A stretch of 25,151 nucleotides of DNA, from assembly GCA_964370625.1 (NCBI GenBank), contig CAYJKB010000032.1, forward strand, positions 1 to 25,151, written 5' to 3'. The first letter of the stretch is position 1; every line of letters starts with the position of its first letter. The stretch is from CAYJKB01 sp964370625. Lineage in GTDB: Bacteria; Bacillota; Clostridia; Oscillospirales; Butyricicoccaceae. The translations under genes and the position numbers were made by a program. The notes beneath the pieces were generated by a model. That model saw only the letters and a program-made list of their open reading frames with translations, searched no databases and was not told where the DNA came from. Shown here in pieces: positions 1 through 6,906 of the stretch.

Positions 1-54
1 ACCGCCGACACGGGGATTTTCAATCCCCTGCTCTACCGACTGAGCTACAGAGGC
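1..54 (-). tRNA. tRNA-Phe (GAA), partial at window edge
   Basis: The reverse complement starts GCCTCTG and continues through a D-arm (GCTCAGTCGGTAGAGC) into an anticodon stem GGGGA/TCCCC with loop TTGAAAA, giving anticodon GAA (Phe). The T-arm and acceptor 3' half lie beyond position 1, so only about 54 of roughly 76 bases are present. It is the third tRNA of a cluster read Val-Asp-Phe, and the cluster may continue outside the window. Confidence 0.93.
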
Positions 55-133
55 ATATAATACCAACTCAGTACAACAAAGCCTATTACACAAGAAATAG
101 AAGTTAGCACTACTTAGCTTCACCAAAATTAAA

Positions 134-210
134 TGGCGACCCAGATGGGACTCGAACCCACGACCTCTAGCGTGACAGGCTAGCGTTCTAACCAACTGAA
201 CTACTGGGCC
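134..210 (-). tRNA. tRNA-Asp (GTC)
   Basis: Complete 77-base tRNA with encoded CCA (134-136). The acceptor stem GGCCCAG pairs with CTGGGTC (one G-T pair) and the discriminator is G. The anticodon arm is CTAGC-CTGTCAC-GCTAG, anticodon GTC (Asp). The T-loop reads GTTCGAGTC. It lies 7 bases downstream of tRNA-Val in the same transcript. Confidence 0.96.
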
Positions 211-217
211 ACATTAA

Positions 218-293
218 TGGTGGGAACAACAGGGCTCGAACCTGTGACCCCCTGCTTGTAAGGCAGGTGCTCTCCCAGCTGAGCTATGCTCCC
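218..293 (-). tRNA. tRNA-Val (TAC)
   Basis: Complete 76-base tRNA with encoded CCA (218-220). The acceptor stem GGGAGCA pairs with TGTTCCC and the discriminator is A. The anticodon arm is CCTGC-CTTACAA-GCAGG, anticodon TAC (Val). It is the first gene of the cluster, close behind the promoter at 312-340. Confidence 0.96.
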
Positions 294-311
294 ATCGCTT
301 GCGACTTAATT

Positions 312-340
312 AGTATATAACATCTTCTGCTAAATGTCAA
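312..340 (-). promoter_or_regulatory. Consensus sigma-A promoter of the tRNA operon
   Basis: On the minus strand TTGACA (335-340, perfect -35) is followed by a 17-base spacer and TATACT (312-317, 5/6 -10). The expected start near 305 is about a dozen bases before tRNA-Val, as is usual for stable RNA promoters. The upstream flank is rich in A and T and could act as an UP element. Confidence 0.88.
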
Positions 341-520
341 TACTTTTTTTGATATTTTTTTATAATTTTTTCGAAAAATATTTTTTTAATTTTAAATAGA
401 CTTTTTATAGTTAATAATCCATATTTTACACTAATAACATTGTTTAATCTGCATAGAATAATATCAGACAGTATTATTTTAACAAATATATTTAAACTTT
501 TTTTAAAGGAGATATTAATT

Positions 521-718
521 ATGTCAAAATCTGTAGTACCTGAAGCTAAAGAGGCACTCAATAAATTTAAAATGGAAGCTGCAAATGAAGTTGGTGTAAG
601 CCTAAATCAAGGCTATAATGGTAATTTAACTTCAAAGCAAGCTGGTTCAATTGGTGGTCAAATGGTTAAAAAAATGATAGAATCTGTTGAGCAAAATATG
701 AGTTCTTCTGATAATTAA
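521..718 (+). CDS. Alpha/beta-type small acid-soluble spore protein (SASP)
   Basis: 65 residues beginning MSKSVVPEAKEAL. Proteins of this family coat and protect forespore DNA and are degraded by the protease GPR at germination. Family hallmarks are visible: VPEAKEALNKFKMEAANEVGV (helix 1 with the GPR site region) and the near-invariant GSIGGQMVKKMI in the second helix. The ATG at 521 is chosen because AAAGGAG (about 505-511) sits 9 bases upstream; the frame is open back to 440, but that extension has no family match and no ribosome binding site. The GPR region reads M-E-A-A-N-E-V, a variant of the usual T-E-(I/F)-A-S-E-F. It is a single gene with its own terminator (754-794). A sequence TGCATA at 450-455 resembles a forespore sigma -35 box, but I found no convincing matching -10. 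This gene is the clearest sign of a spore former. Confidence 0.93.
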   Translation: MSKSVVPEAKEALNKFKMEAANEVGVSLNQGYNGNLTSKQAGSIGGQMVKKMIESVEQNMSSSDN

Positions 719-753
719 TTTTTTATAAAATATACTATTATTTAGTGCAATAT

Positions 754-796
754 ACGAGCTTGATTTTTCTTTTTAGATAATCATGCTCGTTTTTGT
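754..796 (+). terminator. Intrinsic terminator after the SASP gene
   Basis: ACGAGC (754-759) plus TGATT (761-765) pair with AATCA (779-783) plus GCTCGT (785-790), with one T-T mismatch (760/784) and a 13-base loop. A T-rich run (790-797) follows. It separates the SASP gene from the M23-like gene. Confidence 0.85.
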
Positions 797-853
797 TATA
801 TATTTTTTATGAACGCATATTTATTAATATATAAAATTTAGGATTGGTGATTT

Positions 854-1873
854 ATGTTTGAAATAATTAGAATAAAAAAATATCTTTTATTTTGCATTTT
901 TATTTTATCTTTCATTATTATGATTTTAATAATCCCCTCTTTTATTGATAATAAAATTGAAAAATCTGTATTAAATTCAACTAATGTATCTTTAACAGAA
1001 TTAAATGTATCTCATCTTGCAATGTTTGATACACTAAATTTTGTTACTTCAAGAGAATTAATTAAAAGTAATTCTGTAGAATTATTTTGTGAAATATTAG
1101 CATATTTATCTGTGAAATATAATGGAGATTTTACATTATATAACAACCATGATTTAGGAAATTTGCATAATCAACCATTAAATAATAACAATTTAAAGTA
1201 TTTGTCCTCAAATATAAATTTATATACATATTATAAAAATTATTATTTAAAGATTTTTGGAGAGTTCATCGGAGAATATTTTATTACTTTACCACAAGAA
1301 AATGGTACTTATATTTGGGAAAAATCATTCGGTTTAAAAGTATTTTCACCAATTGCAAAAAGCTTTTCATATTTTCATTATGATGATTTTGGTTATAATG
1401 AACTTTCTAATGCTAAAAATACAGGTCATTTTGTATATTTTCCAGTTCTTACACCAATTATAAATATAGAGACAGGTATAATTAAATCAATGGAGTATAG
1501 TAGCATTGATGGTTGGCTCATTATTATAGAAAGTATAGATTCTACTCGCCGTTATAGATATTCATATCTTAATTCAAACAATCCGTATGATAAATCACTA
1601 TATATTGGTAAATTAGTTTCAGCTGGAGATATTTTAGGTTATTCTGGAGCTATTGAAGCAAGTTCTTATTATTCTAATATTAATGGTCATAACTTTTTTA
1701 CAAATATTCAAGTTGATATTAAAATAGAGAATGAATTTATCCCAGTAGATATTTATGAAATTATTAAGTTTCTTGAACATAATAAAACAGAAGTTAAACT
1801 AAGTCACAAATCATTGGATTACTTTAGATTGTATGACTTCATTGATGCTACTAATCTATATCAAGGTCATTGA
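854..1873 (+). CDS. Membrane-anchored M23-family (LytM-like) protein, catalytically degenerate
   Basis: 339 residues. An N-terminal membrane segment (about residues 10-30) is followed by a poorly conserved region (35-160) and a C-terminal domain (about 173-308) that follows the clostridial M23 metallopeptidase pattern. Matches include the YDDFG entry (176-180), PVLTPI then TG (197-208), DGWLIIIES (219-227), PYDKSLYIGKLVSAGDILGYSG (244-265) and VDIYEIIKFL (298-307). Active members have HxxxD, a YAHL histidine and HxH for zinc binding and catalysis. Here HxxxD reads H192-FVY-F196, YAHL reads YSYL (237-240), and the HxH position reads NFF (about 280-282). Only one histidine remains, so peptidase activity is unlikely. 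A non-enzymatic cell wall or scaffolding role is the likeliest reading; degenerate LytM domains such as Bacillus SpoIIQ work this way in engulfment, but identity with SpoIIQ is not shown. The start follows a weak GGTGAT ribosome site. The gene is very AT-rich and converges on tuf. Confidence 0.72.
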   Translation: MFEIIRIKKYLLFCIFILSFIIMILIIPSFIDNKIEKSVLNSTNVSLTELNVSHLAMFDTLNFVTSRELIKSNSVELFCEILAYLSVKYNGDFTLYNNHDLGNLHNQPLNNNNLKYLSSNINLYTYYKNYYLKIFGEFIGEYFITLPQENGTYIWEKSFGLKVFSPIAKSFSYFHYDDFGYNELSNAKNTGHFVYFPVLTPIINIETGIIKSMEYSSIDGWLIIIESIDSTRRYRYSYLNSNNPYDKSLYIGKLVSAGDILGYSGAIEASSYYSNINGHNFFTNIQVDIKIENEFIPVDIYEIIKFLEHNKTEVKLSHKSLDYFRLYDFIDATNLYQGH

Positions 1874-1957
1874 CGCTTTTCTATTAACCTTAATTTGATT
1901 ACTGCTCTTTATAAGCTACTTAATTATGAGGCATATATATATCAAATATCAACATAA

Positions 1958-1988
1958 AAAACCTCTTAAACTAAGTTTAAGAGGTTTT
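1958..1988 (-). terminator. Terminator of the str operon, shared with the convergent gene
   Basis: Near-continuous inverted repeat: AAAACCTCTTAAACT (1958-1972) is exactly complementary to 1974-1988. On the minus strand the hairpin is followed by T-rich sequence, making it the end of the tuf transcript. On the plus strand it is followed by a short T run and AT-rich sequence, so it can also stop transcription of the M23-like gene. Confidence 0.88.
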
Positions 1989-2018
1989 AAATATATAACT
2001 ATAATAAATAATTTAAAA

Positions 2019-3221
2019 TTATTCGTTTACAGCGATAACAACGCCTGAACCTACAGTTCTTCCGCCTTCACGGATAGCAAAACGTAGACCTTCTTCGATA
2101 GCGATGTTTGTGATTAGCTCAACGTCCATTTCAACGTTGTCGCCAGGCATACACATTTCAATACCTTCTGGTAGAGAAACAACACCAGTAACGTCAGTTG
2201 TACGGAAGTAGAATTGTGGACGGTAGTTGTTGAAGAATGGAGTATGACGTCCGCCTTCTTCTTTTTTAAGAATGTAAACTTGTCCACGGAATTTTGTATG
2301 AGGTTTGATTGAACCTGGTTTCGCAATAACTTGACCTCTTTCGATGTCAGTTTTGTTGATACCACGTAGAAGAGCACCGATGTTGTCACCAGCTTCAGCG
2401 TAATCAAGAAGTTTTCTGAACATCTCGATACCTGTGATAACAGTTTTTCTTGGAGCTTCCATTAAACCTACGATTTCAACTTCTTCTGAAAGTTTGATTT
2501 GTCCACGTTCTACACGACCTGTAGCAACAGTACCACGACCTGTGATAGAGAATACATCCTCTACAGGCATGATGAATGGTAAATCAGCTTTACGTTCTGG
2601 AGTTGGGATATATTCATCAACTGCAGCCATAAGTTCAGTTACAGCAGCATAAGCTGGGTCTGAACCGTCTTCTGAAGTACACTCAAGAGCTTGAAGAGCT
2701 GAACCACGAATTACTGGGATATCATCGCCAGGGAATTCGTATGAAGATAGAAGATCACGGATTTCCATTTCTACTAGGTCTAGTAGTTCTTCATCATCAA
2801 CTTGGTCAACTTTGTTCATGAATACAACGATGTAAGGAACGCCTACTTGACGAGCTAGAAGGATATGCTCACGAGTTTGTGGCATAGGGCCGTCAGCTGA
2901 AGATACAACTAGGATACCGCCGTCCATTTGTGCAGCACCAGTGATCATGTTTTTAACGTAGTCAGCATGTCCTGGGCAGTCAACGTGAGCGTAGTGACGG
3001 TTGTCAGTTTCGTACTCAACGTGAGAAGTATTGATTGTAATACCTCTTTCTTTTTCTTCAGGAGCTTTGTCGATTTGGTCGTAAGCTGAGAATTTAGCTT
3101 TACCTTGGAATGCAAGTACTTTAGTAATTGCAGCTGTTAGAGATGTTTTACCATGGTCAACGTGTCCGATTGTACCAATGTTTACGTGGGGCTTATTTCT
3201 TTCAAATTTTGCCTTTGCCAT
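2019..3221 (-). CDS. tuf: Translation elongation factor Tu
   Basis: 400 residues, normal bacterial length. EF-Tu carries aminoacyl-tRNA to the ribosomal A site as a GTP complex in the cytosol. All GTPase motifs are visible: GHVDHGKT (G1, about 19-26), RGITI (G2), DCPGHADY (G3), NKVD (G4, where many homologues have NKCD) and GSAL (G5). The domain 2 motif GRGTVATGR and the C-terminal GGRTVGSGVV are intact. GAGGAGG lies just upstream of the ATG. It is the last gene of the str operon, 46 bases after fusA, and ends at the terminator 1958-1988. No second tuf copy lies in the window. Confidence 0.99.
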   Translation of the reverse strand: MAKAKFERNKPHVNIGTIGHVDHGKTSLTAAITKVLAFQGKAKFSAYDQIDKAPEEKERGITINTSHVEYETDNRHYAHVDCPGHADYVKNMITGAAQMDGGILVVSSADGPMPQTREHILLARQVGVPYIVVFMNKVDQVDDEELLDLVEMEIRDLLSSYEFPGDDIPVIRGSALQALECTSEDGSDPAYAAVTELMAAVDEYIPTPERKADLPFIMPVEDVFSITGRGTVATGRVERGQIKLSEEVEIVGLMEAPRKTVITGIEMFRKLLDYAEAGDNIGALLRGINKTDIERGQVIAKPGSIKPHTKFRGQVYILKKEEGGRHTPFFNNYRPQFYFRTTDVTGVVSLPEGIEMCMPGDNVEMDVELITNIAIEEGLRFAIREGGRTVGSGVVIAVNE

Positions 3222-3267
3222 TTTTTAAATCCTCCTCAAATATTTGATATTTATTAAAATTTCTAAA

Positions 3268-5349
3268 CTAATTAGATTTAGCTTTCTTGTCGATGATTTT
3301 TTCTTGAATGCTCTTAGGCACTTCAGTATAATGTGAAGGTTGCATTGAGTATTGTCCACGACCTTGAGTACGAGAACGTAAATCAGTTGCATAACCGAAC
3401 ATTTCTGAAAGTGGAACGCCAGCGCCGATTTGTTGAGCACCGTTACGAGCTTCCATACCTTGAATTTGACCACGACGAGAGTTTAAGTCACCGATAACGT
3501 CGCCCATGTAATCTTCAGGAACGATAACGTCAACTTGCATGATAGGTTCCATAATTACAGGATCTGCTTTTCTCATAGCTTCTTTGAAAGCCATAGAGCC
3601 TGCAATTTTAAATGCCATCTCAGATGAGTCAACCTCATGGTATGATCCATCATAAAGAGTAACTTTAACGTCAACTACTTGATAGCCAGCTACAACACCA
3701 GCTTGCATAGCACCTTGGATACCTTGGTTGATAGGCTCGATGTATTCTTTAGGAATAGCACCACCTACAATTTTATTGATGAATTCATAACCTTTACCAG
3801 ATTCATTTGGTTCAACAATAATTTTACAGTGTCCGTATTGACCTTTACCACCTGATTGACGAGCGTATTTTTGATCAATATCAGCACTTTTTCTGATTGT
3901 TTCTTTGTAAGAAACTTGTGGTTCACCCACATCAGCTTCAACTTTAAATTCACGAAGCATACGGTCAACAATGATCTCAAGGTGAAGCTCACCCATACCT
4001 GCGATGATTGTTTGGCCTGTTTCTTCATCTGTATAAGTTTTGAAAGTTGGATCTTCCTCTGCAAGTTTTGACAGAGCAATACCCATTTTTTCTTGTCCTG
4101 CTTTAGTTTTAGGTTCGATAGCAACACGAATAACTGGTTCAGGGAATTCCATTGACTCTAAGATAATAGCATGTTTTTCATCACAAAGAGTGTCACCAGT
4201 AGTTGTGTTTTTAAGACCTACAGCAGCTGCGATATCCCCTGAGTATACCATTTCGATATCTTCACGAGAGTTCGCATGCATTTGAAGAATACGTCCGATA
4301 CGTTCACGGTTGTCTTTAGTTGAGTTTAAAACTGAAGAACCAGCTGTGATTGTACCTGAGTACACACGGAAGAAACAAAGTTTTCCTACATATGGGTCTG
4401 TCATGATTTTAAACGCTAAAGCTGAGAAAGGAGCGTCATCAGAAGATGGACGGCTATCTGCTTCACCTGTATCTGGGTTAATACCTGCGATATCGTCGAT
4501 ATCTGTTGGAGCAGGCATGTAATCTACAACTGCATCAAGAAGTTTTTGAACACCTTTGTTACGGTATGAAGTACCACAAAGAACTGGGATGATTTTAACT
4601 TGTGTAGTAGCTACACGAATAGCATCTTTAATTTCTTTTGTAGTGATTTCTTCACCTTCAAGGTATTTCATCATTAATTCATCGTCCACTTCTGAAAGTG
4701 ATTCGATAAGAGCCATTCTGAATTCTTCAGCTCTATCAGCTAAATCAGCAGGAATGTCTTCACGACGAATGTCTTGACCTTTGTCATCATAATATACGAA
4801 TGCACACATTTCAACAAGGTCGATCATACCTTTAAATGTATCTTCAGCACCAATTGGTAATTGAATTGGAACAGCATTACATTTTAGACGATCTTTCATC
4901 ATTTCAAGTACGTTATAGAAATCCGCACCCATGATGTCCATTTTGTTTACATATGCCATACGTGGAACTTTATATTTATCTGCTTGACGCCAAACTGTTT
5001 CAGATTGAGGTTCAACCCCACCTTTTGCACAGAAAACTGTTACAGATCCGTCAAGTACACGTAGTGAACGCTCAACTTCAACTGTGAAGTCAACGTGTCC
5101 TGGTGTATCAATGATATTGATTCTGTGGTCGTTCCATGCACAAGTTGTAGCGGCTGACGTGATAGTGATACCACGTTCTTGCTCTTGTGCCATCCAGTCC
5201 ATTGTAGCTGCACCGTCATGCACTTCGCCTATTTTATGGCTACGTCCTGAGTAGAAAAGAATACGCTCAGTAGTAGTTGTTTTACCAGCATCTATGTGAG
5301 CCATGATACCGATATTTCTTGTTTTTTGCAGCGAATACTGCCTTGGCAT
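3268..5349 (-). CDS. fusA: Translation elongation factor G
   Basis: 693 residues, standard EF-G length. It catalyses GTP-dependent translocation of tRNA and mRNA and helps ribosome recycling. The GTPase motifs are AHIDAGKTTTTERILFY (G1), RGITITSAATT (G2), DTPGHVDF (G3) and NKMD (G4). Later landmarks include GMGELHLEIIVDRM in domain III and the GGAIPKEYI and GVPLSEMFGYATDLRS segments of domains IV and V. AAAGGAG precedes the ATG. It lies 51 bases downstream of rpsG and 46 bases upstream of tuf on the same strand, so it is part of the str operon. Nothing suggests a truncated or FusA2-type paralogue. Confidence 0.99.
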   Translation of the reverse strand: MPRQYSLQKTRNIGIMAHIDAGKTTTTERILFYSGRSHKIGEVHDGAATMDWMAQEQERGITITSAATTCAWNDHRINIIDTPGHVDFTVEVERSLRVLDGSVTVFCAKGGVEPQSETVWRQADKYKVPRMAYVNKMDIMGADFYNVLEMMKDRLKCNAVPIQLPIGAEDTFKGMIDLVEMCAFVYYDDKGQDIRREDIPADLADRAEEFRMALIESLSEVDDELMMKYLEGEEITTKEIKDAIRVATTQVKIIPVLCGTSYRNKGVQKLLDAVVDYMPAPTDIDDIAGINPDTGEADSRPSSDDAPFSALAFKIMTDPYVGKLCFFRVYSGTITAGSSVLNSTKDNRERIGRILQMHANSREDIEMVYSGDIAAAVGLKNTTTGDTLCDEKHAIILESMEFPEPVIRVAIEPKTKAGQEKMGIALSKLAEEDPTFKTYTDEETGQTIIAGMGELHLEIIVDRMLREFKVEADVGEPQVSYKETIRKSADIDQKYARQSGGKGQYGHCKIIVEPNESGKGYEFINKIVGGAIPKEYIEPINQGIQGAMQAGVVAGYQVVDVKVTLYDGSYHEVDSSEMAFKIAGSMAFKEAMRKADPVIMEPIMQVDVIVPEDYMGDVIGDLNSRRGQIQGMEARNGAQQIGAGVPLSEMFGYATDLRSRTQGRGQYSMQPSHYTEVPKSIQEKIIDKKAKSN

Positions 5350-5400
5350 AATATTTCTCCTTTCACTAAAGCAATTGTAAATACACGATTTTTTCTAAAA

Positions 5401-5871
5401 TTAGAATCTGTAATGTGCGAAAGCTTTGTTAGCTTCAGCCATTTTATGTGTATCTTCACGCTTTTTAACGGAGCCACCAACGTTGTTTATAGCATCGATG
5501 ATTTCGTTAGCTAGACGTTCTCTCATAGTTTTTTCGCTACGAGCACGTGAATATTTTGTAATCCAACGTAAACCTAATGTTTGACGTCTTTCAGGACGAA
5601 CTTCCATTGGTACTTGGTATGTCGCACCACCTACACGGCGAGCTTTAACCTCTAGGGCTGGCATAATGTTTTCTAATGCCTCTGTAAACACCTCTAGTGG
5701 TTCTCTGTCAGTTTTTTCACGAACAATATCAAAAGCGCCGTATACAACTTTTTGGGCAACACCCTTTTTACCATCATACATGATACTATTGATAAGCTTT
5801 GTTACAAGCTTTGAATTATAGAGTGGGTCCATTAGGACATCTCTCTTTGGTACATTTCCTCTTCTGGGCAC
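5401..5871 (-). CDS. rpsG: Small ribosomal subunit protein uS7, GTG start
   Basis: 156 residues from a GTG at 5869-5871, the usual S7 length, beginning (V)PRRGNVPKRDVLMDPLYNSK. S7 nucleates assembly of the 30S head on 16S rRNA and contacts the E site. The frame is open 11 codons further to an ATG (5904), but AAGGAGG lies inside that extension at the right distance (about 8 bases) from the GTG and the extension matches no S7. The GTG is therefore the likely start. Conserved S7 segments include DGKKGVAQKVVYGAF, RRVGGATYQVP and KKREDTHKMAEANKAFAHYR at the C terminus. The 171-base spacer from rpsL is unusually long and folds (see 5906-5994), which recalls the S7-bound rpsL-rpsG spacer of Escherichia coli. 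Confidence 0.97.
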   Translation of the reverse strand: MPRRGNVPKRDVLMDPLYNSKLVTKLINSIMYDGKKGVAQKVVYGAFDIVREKTDREPLEVFTEALENIMPALEVKARRVGGATYQVPMEVRPERRQTLGLRWITKYSRARSEKTMRERLANEIIDAINNVGGSVKKREDTHKMAEANKAFAHYRF

Positions 5872-5905
5872 TTTTCTTCCCTCCTTCATAATAAATGATT
5901 TCATT

Positions 5906-5994
5906 GGTACTCGAAAGCACGCCCGCTCTCGTATGGTGCCTGTTTAAGGTTTTATATATATAAAACACCCAAACAAAGCATCTAAAGCTTTGCT
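5906..5994 (-). promoter_or_regulatory. Structured rpsL-rpsG spacer, possible S7 control site
   Basis: Three potential hairpins occur in the transcribed spacer, in minus-strand order. First, AGCAAAGC/GCTTTGTT (5972-5994, 8 bp, 7-base loop). Second, an 18-base palindrome GTTTTATATATATAAAAC (5949-5966). Third, GGCAC-CATA-CGAGAGC pairing with GCTTTCG-A-GTACC around a GGGCGT loop (5906-5940), just upstream of the rpsG ribosome binding site. None has a terminator-type T run. In E. coli S7 binds the rpsL-rpsG spacer to repress its operon; that this spacer does the same is inference from position and structure only. Confidence 0.45.
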
Positions 5995-6042
5995 AAAACG
6001 AGTATTAAAAAATCTCAATTTTAAATTTTGCCTAAACTAGGA

Positions 6043-6468
6043 CTACTTTGCAGCGCCTGGTTTTGGTCTCTTAGCTCCATACTTAGAACGAGACTGCTTA
6101 CGGTTTGCAACACCTTGTGTATCTAGCGTACCACGGATGATGTGGTAACGAACCCCCGGTAAGTCTTTTACACGACCACCACGAATCATAACAACGCTAT
6201 GTTCTTGTAGGTTGTGTCCGATACCTGGGATATAAGCTGAAACTTCCATTCCGTTTGTTAAACGTACACGGGCGATCTTACGAAGCGCTGAGTTCGGCTT
6301 TTTAGGTGTCATTGTTTTAACAGTTGTACACACACCTCTCTTTTGAGGAGCGCTTTGGTCTGTCACTTTCTTTCTTAAAGAGTTTAAACCCTTTTGAAGA
6401 GCTGGAGCAGTTGATTTTTGGATAGAAACTTCTCTACCCTTTCTTACTAACTGGTTAAATGTTGGCAT
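6043..6468 (-). CDS. rpsL: Small ribosomal subunit protein uS12
   Basis: 141 residues, with the short N-terminal insert typical of Gram-positive S12 (SAPQKRGVC spacing). S12 forms part of the 30S decoding centre. The two loops where streptomycin resistance changes arise are of sensitive type: TPKKPNSALRK (K42/K43 region) and GGRVKDLPGVRYH (K88 region). AAGGAGG is about 8 bases before the ATG. It follows the L7Ae-like gene by 46 bases and precedes rpsG by a long structured spacer. Confidence 0.99.
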   Translation of the reverse strand: MPTFNQLVRKGREVSIQKSTAPALQKGLNSLRKKVTDQSAPQKRGVCTTVKTMTPKKPNSALRKIARVRLTNGMEVSAYIPGIGHNLQEHSVVMIRGGRVKDLPGVRYHIIRGTLDTQGVANRKQSRSKYGAKRPKPGAAK

Positions 6469-6514
6469 ATTGCACCTCCTTGCACAAAAAATAATATATA
6501 TTCAACCTTAAAGG

Positions 6515-6763
6515 TTAAATAGCATTTAAAATTGCTACAATGGTAGCACCGACGTCTATGTCACAAGATTTCCCTAAAATTTCTTTGGTTTCAATCCAAG
6601 TTATTTTAATTTTTCTATCAAGACACATAGCAACAATCGGATCAATCACACGTCTTTCTGCATCTTTAGCGATGTATACGTGGCTTGTTTGTCCATCTAA
6701 AATAGCTCGTTGAGATTGCTTAATCCCAATAACTTTTGCTGTTGTATGCAGCGAAGCAGACAT
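6515..6763 (-). CDS. ybxF: L7Ae/L30e-family RNA-binding protein (YbxF-like)
   Basis: 82 residues beginning MSASLHTTAKVIGIKQSQRAIL. The family binds kink-turn RNA; Bacillus subtilis YbxF, which has the same place between rpoC and rpsL, binds kink-turns in vitro and associates with ribosomes. Visible family features are GIKQSQRAI near the RNA-binding face, the VYIAKDAE segment, and a C-terminal DVGATIVAIL helix/strand. The ATG at 6763 is preferred over one 8 codons upstream because GGGAGG lies 9 bases before it and inside the longer version. It is the first gene of the str operon, some 25 bases after the predicted transcription start. Family assignment is firm; the cellular role is less certain. 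Confidence 0.9.
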   Translation of the reverse strand: MSASLHTTAKVIGIKQSQRAILDGQTSHVYIAKDAERRVIDPIVAMCLDRKIKITWIETKEILGKSCDIDVGATIVAILNAI

Positions 6764-6795
6764 TAGTATATCCTCCCTATATTGCATACTGATAT

Positions 6796-6824
6796 ATTAT
6801 ATACTGTAATTTCTAATAAGTCAA
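6796..6824 (-). promoter_or_regulatory. Promoter of the str operon
   Basis: Minus-strand TTGACT (6819-6824, 5/6) and TATAAT (6796-6801, perfect) are separated by exactly 17 bases. The start would fall near 6789, giving a short leader before the L7Ae-like gene. The -35 box is also one arm of the long inverted repeat 6819-6875, so promoter use and the rpoC 3' RNA structure are physically coupled. Read-through from rpoC remains possible. Confidence 0.87.
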
Positions 6825-6875
6825 TCTATTCTGCATTATTTTTTTGCAAATAATGCAGAATTTTTTTGATTGACT
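6819..6875. repeat. Long inverted repeat between rpoC and the str operon
   Basis: Inner arms ATTCTGCATTATTT (6828-6841) and AAATAATGCAGAAT (6848-6861) are perfect 14-base complements with a 6-base loop. Outer arms AGTCAATC (6819-6826) and GATTGACT (6868-6875) are perfect 8-base complements, separated from the inner stem by T on one side and six T on the other. Read on the plus strand the inner stem is followed by seven T (6861-6867), a good terminator; read on the minus strand, the direction of rpoC, no T run follows. It probably ends or protects the rpoC mRNA imperfectly and may block antisense transcription. Confidence 0.8.
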
Positions 6876-6906
6876 ATTTATTTTATTGTTTAATTATACT
6901 AAACGC

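Noticed and set aside
450..480. Forespore sigma-type promoter for the SASP gene
   Set aside because: TGCATA fits a -35 box but no CATnnTA-like -10 occurs at a suitable distance.
440..520. Upstream extension of the SASP frame
   Set aside because: No ribosome binding site, no family match; AAAGGAG points to ATG 521.
6043..6468. Streptomycin resistance change in RpsL
   Set aside because: Both lysine loops (TPKKPNS and GGRVKDLPG) are wild type.
6870..6900. Divergent plus-strand promoter TTGACT ... TATACT
   Set aside because: The spacing is 19 bases, no plus-strand gene follows, and TTGACT is explained as the arm of the inverted repeat.
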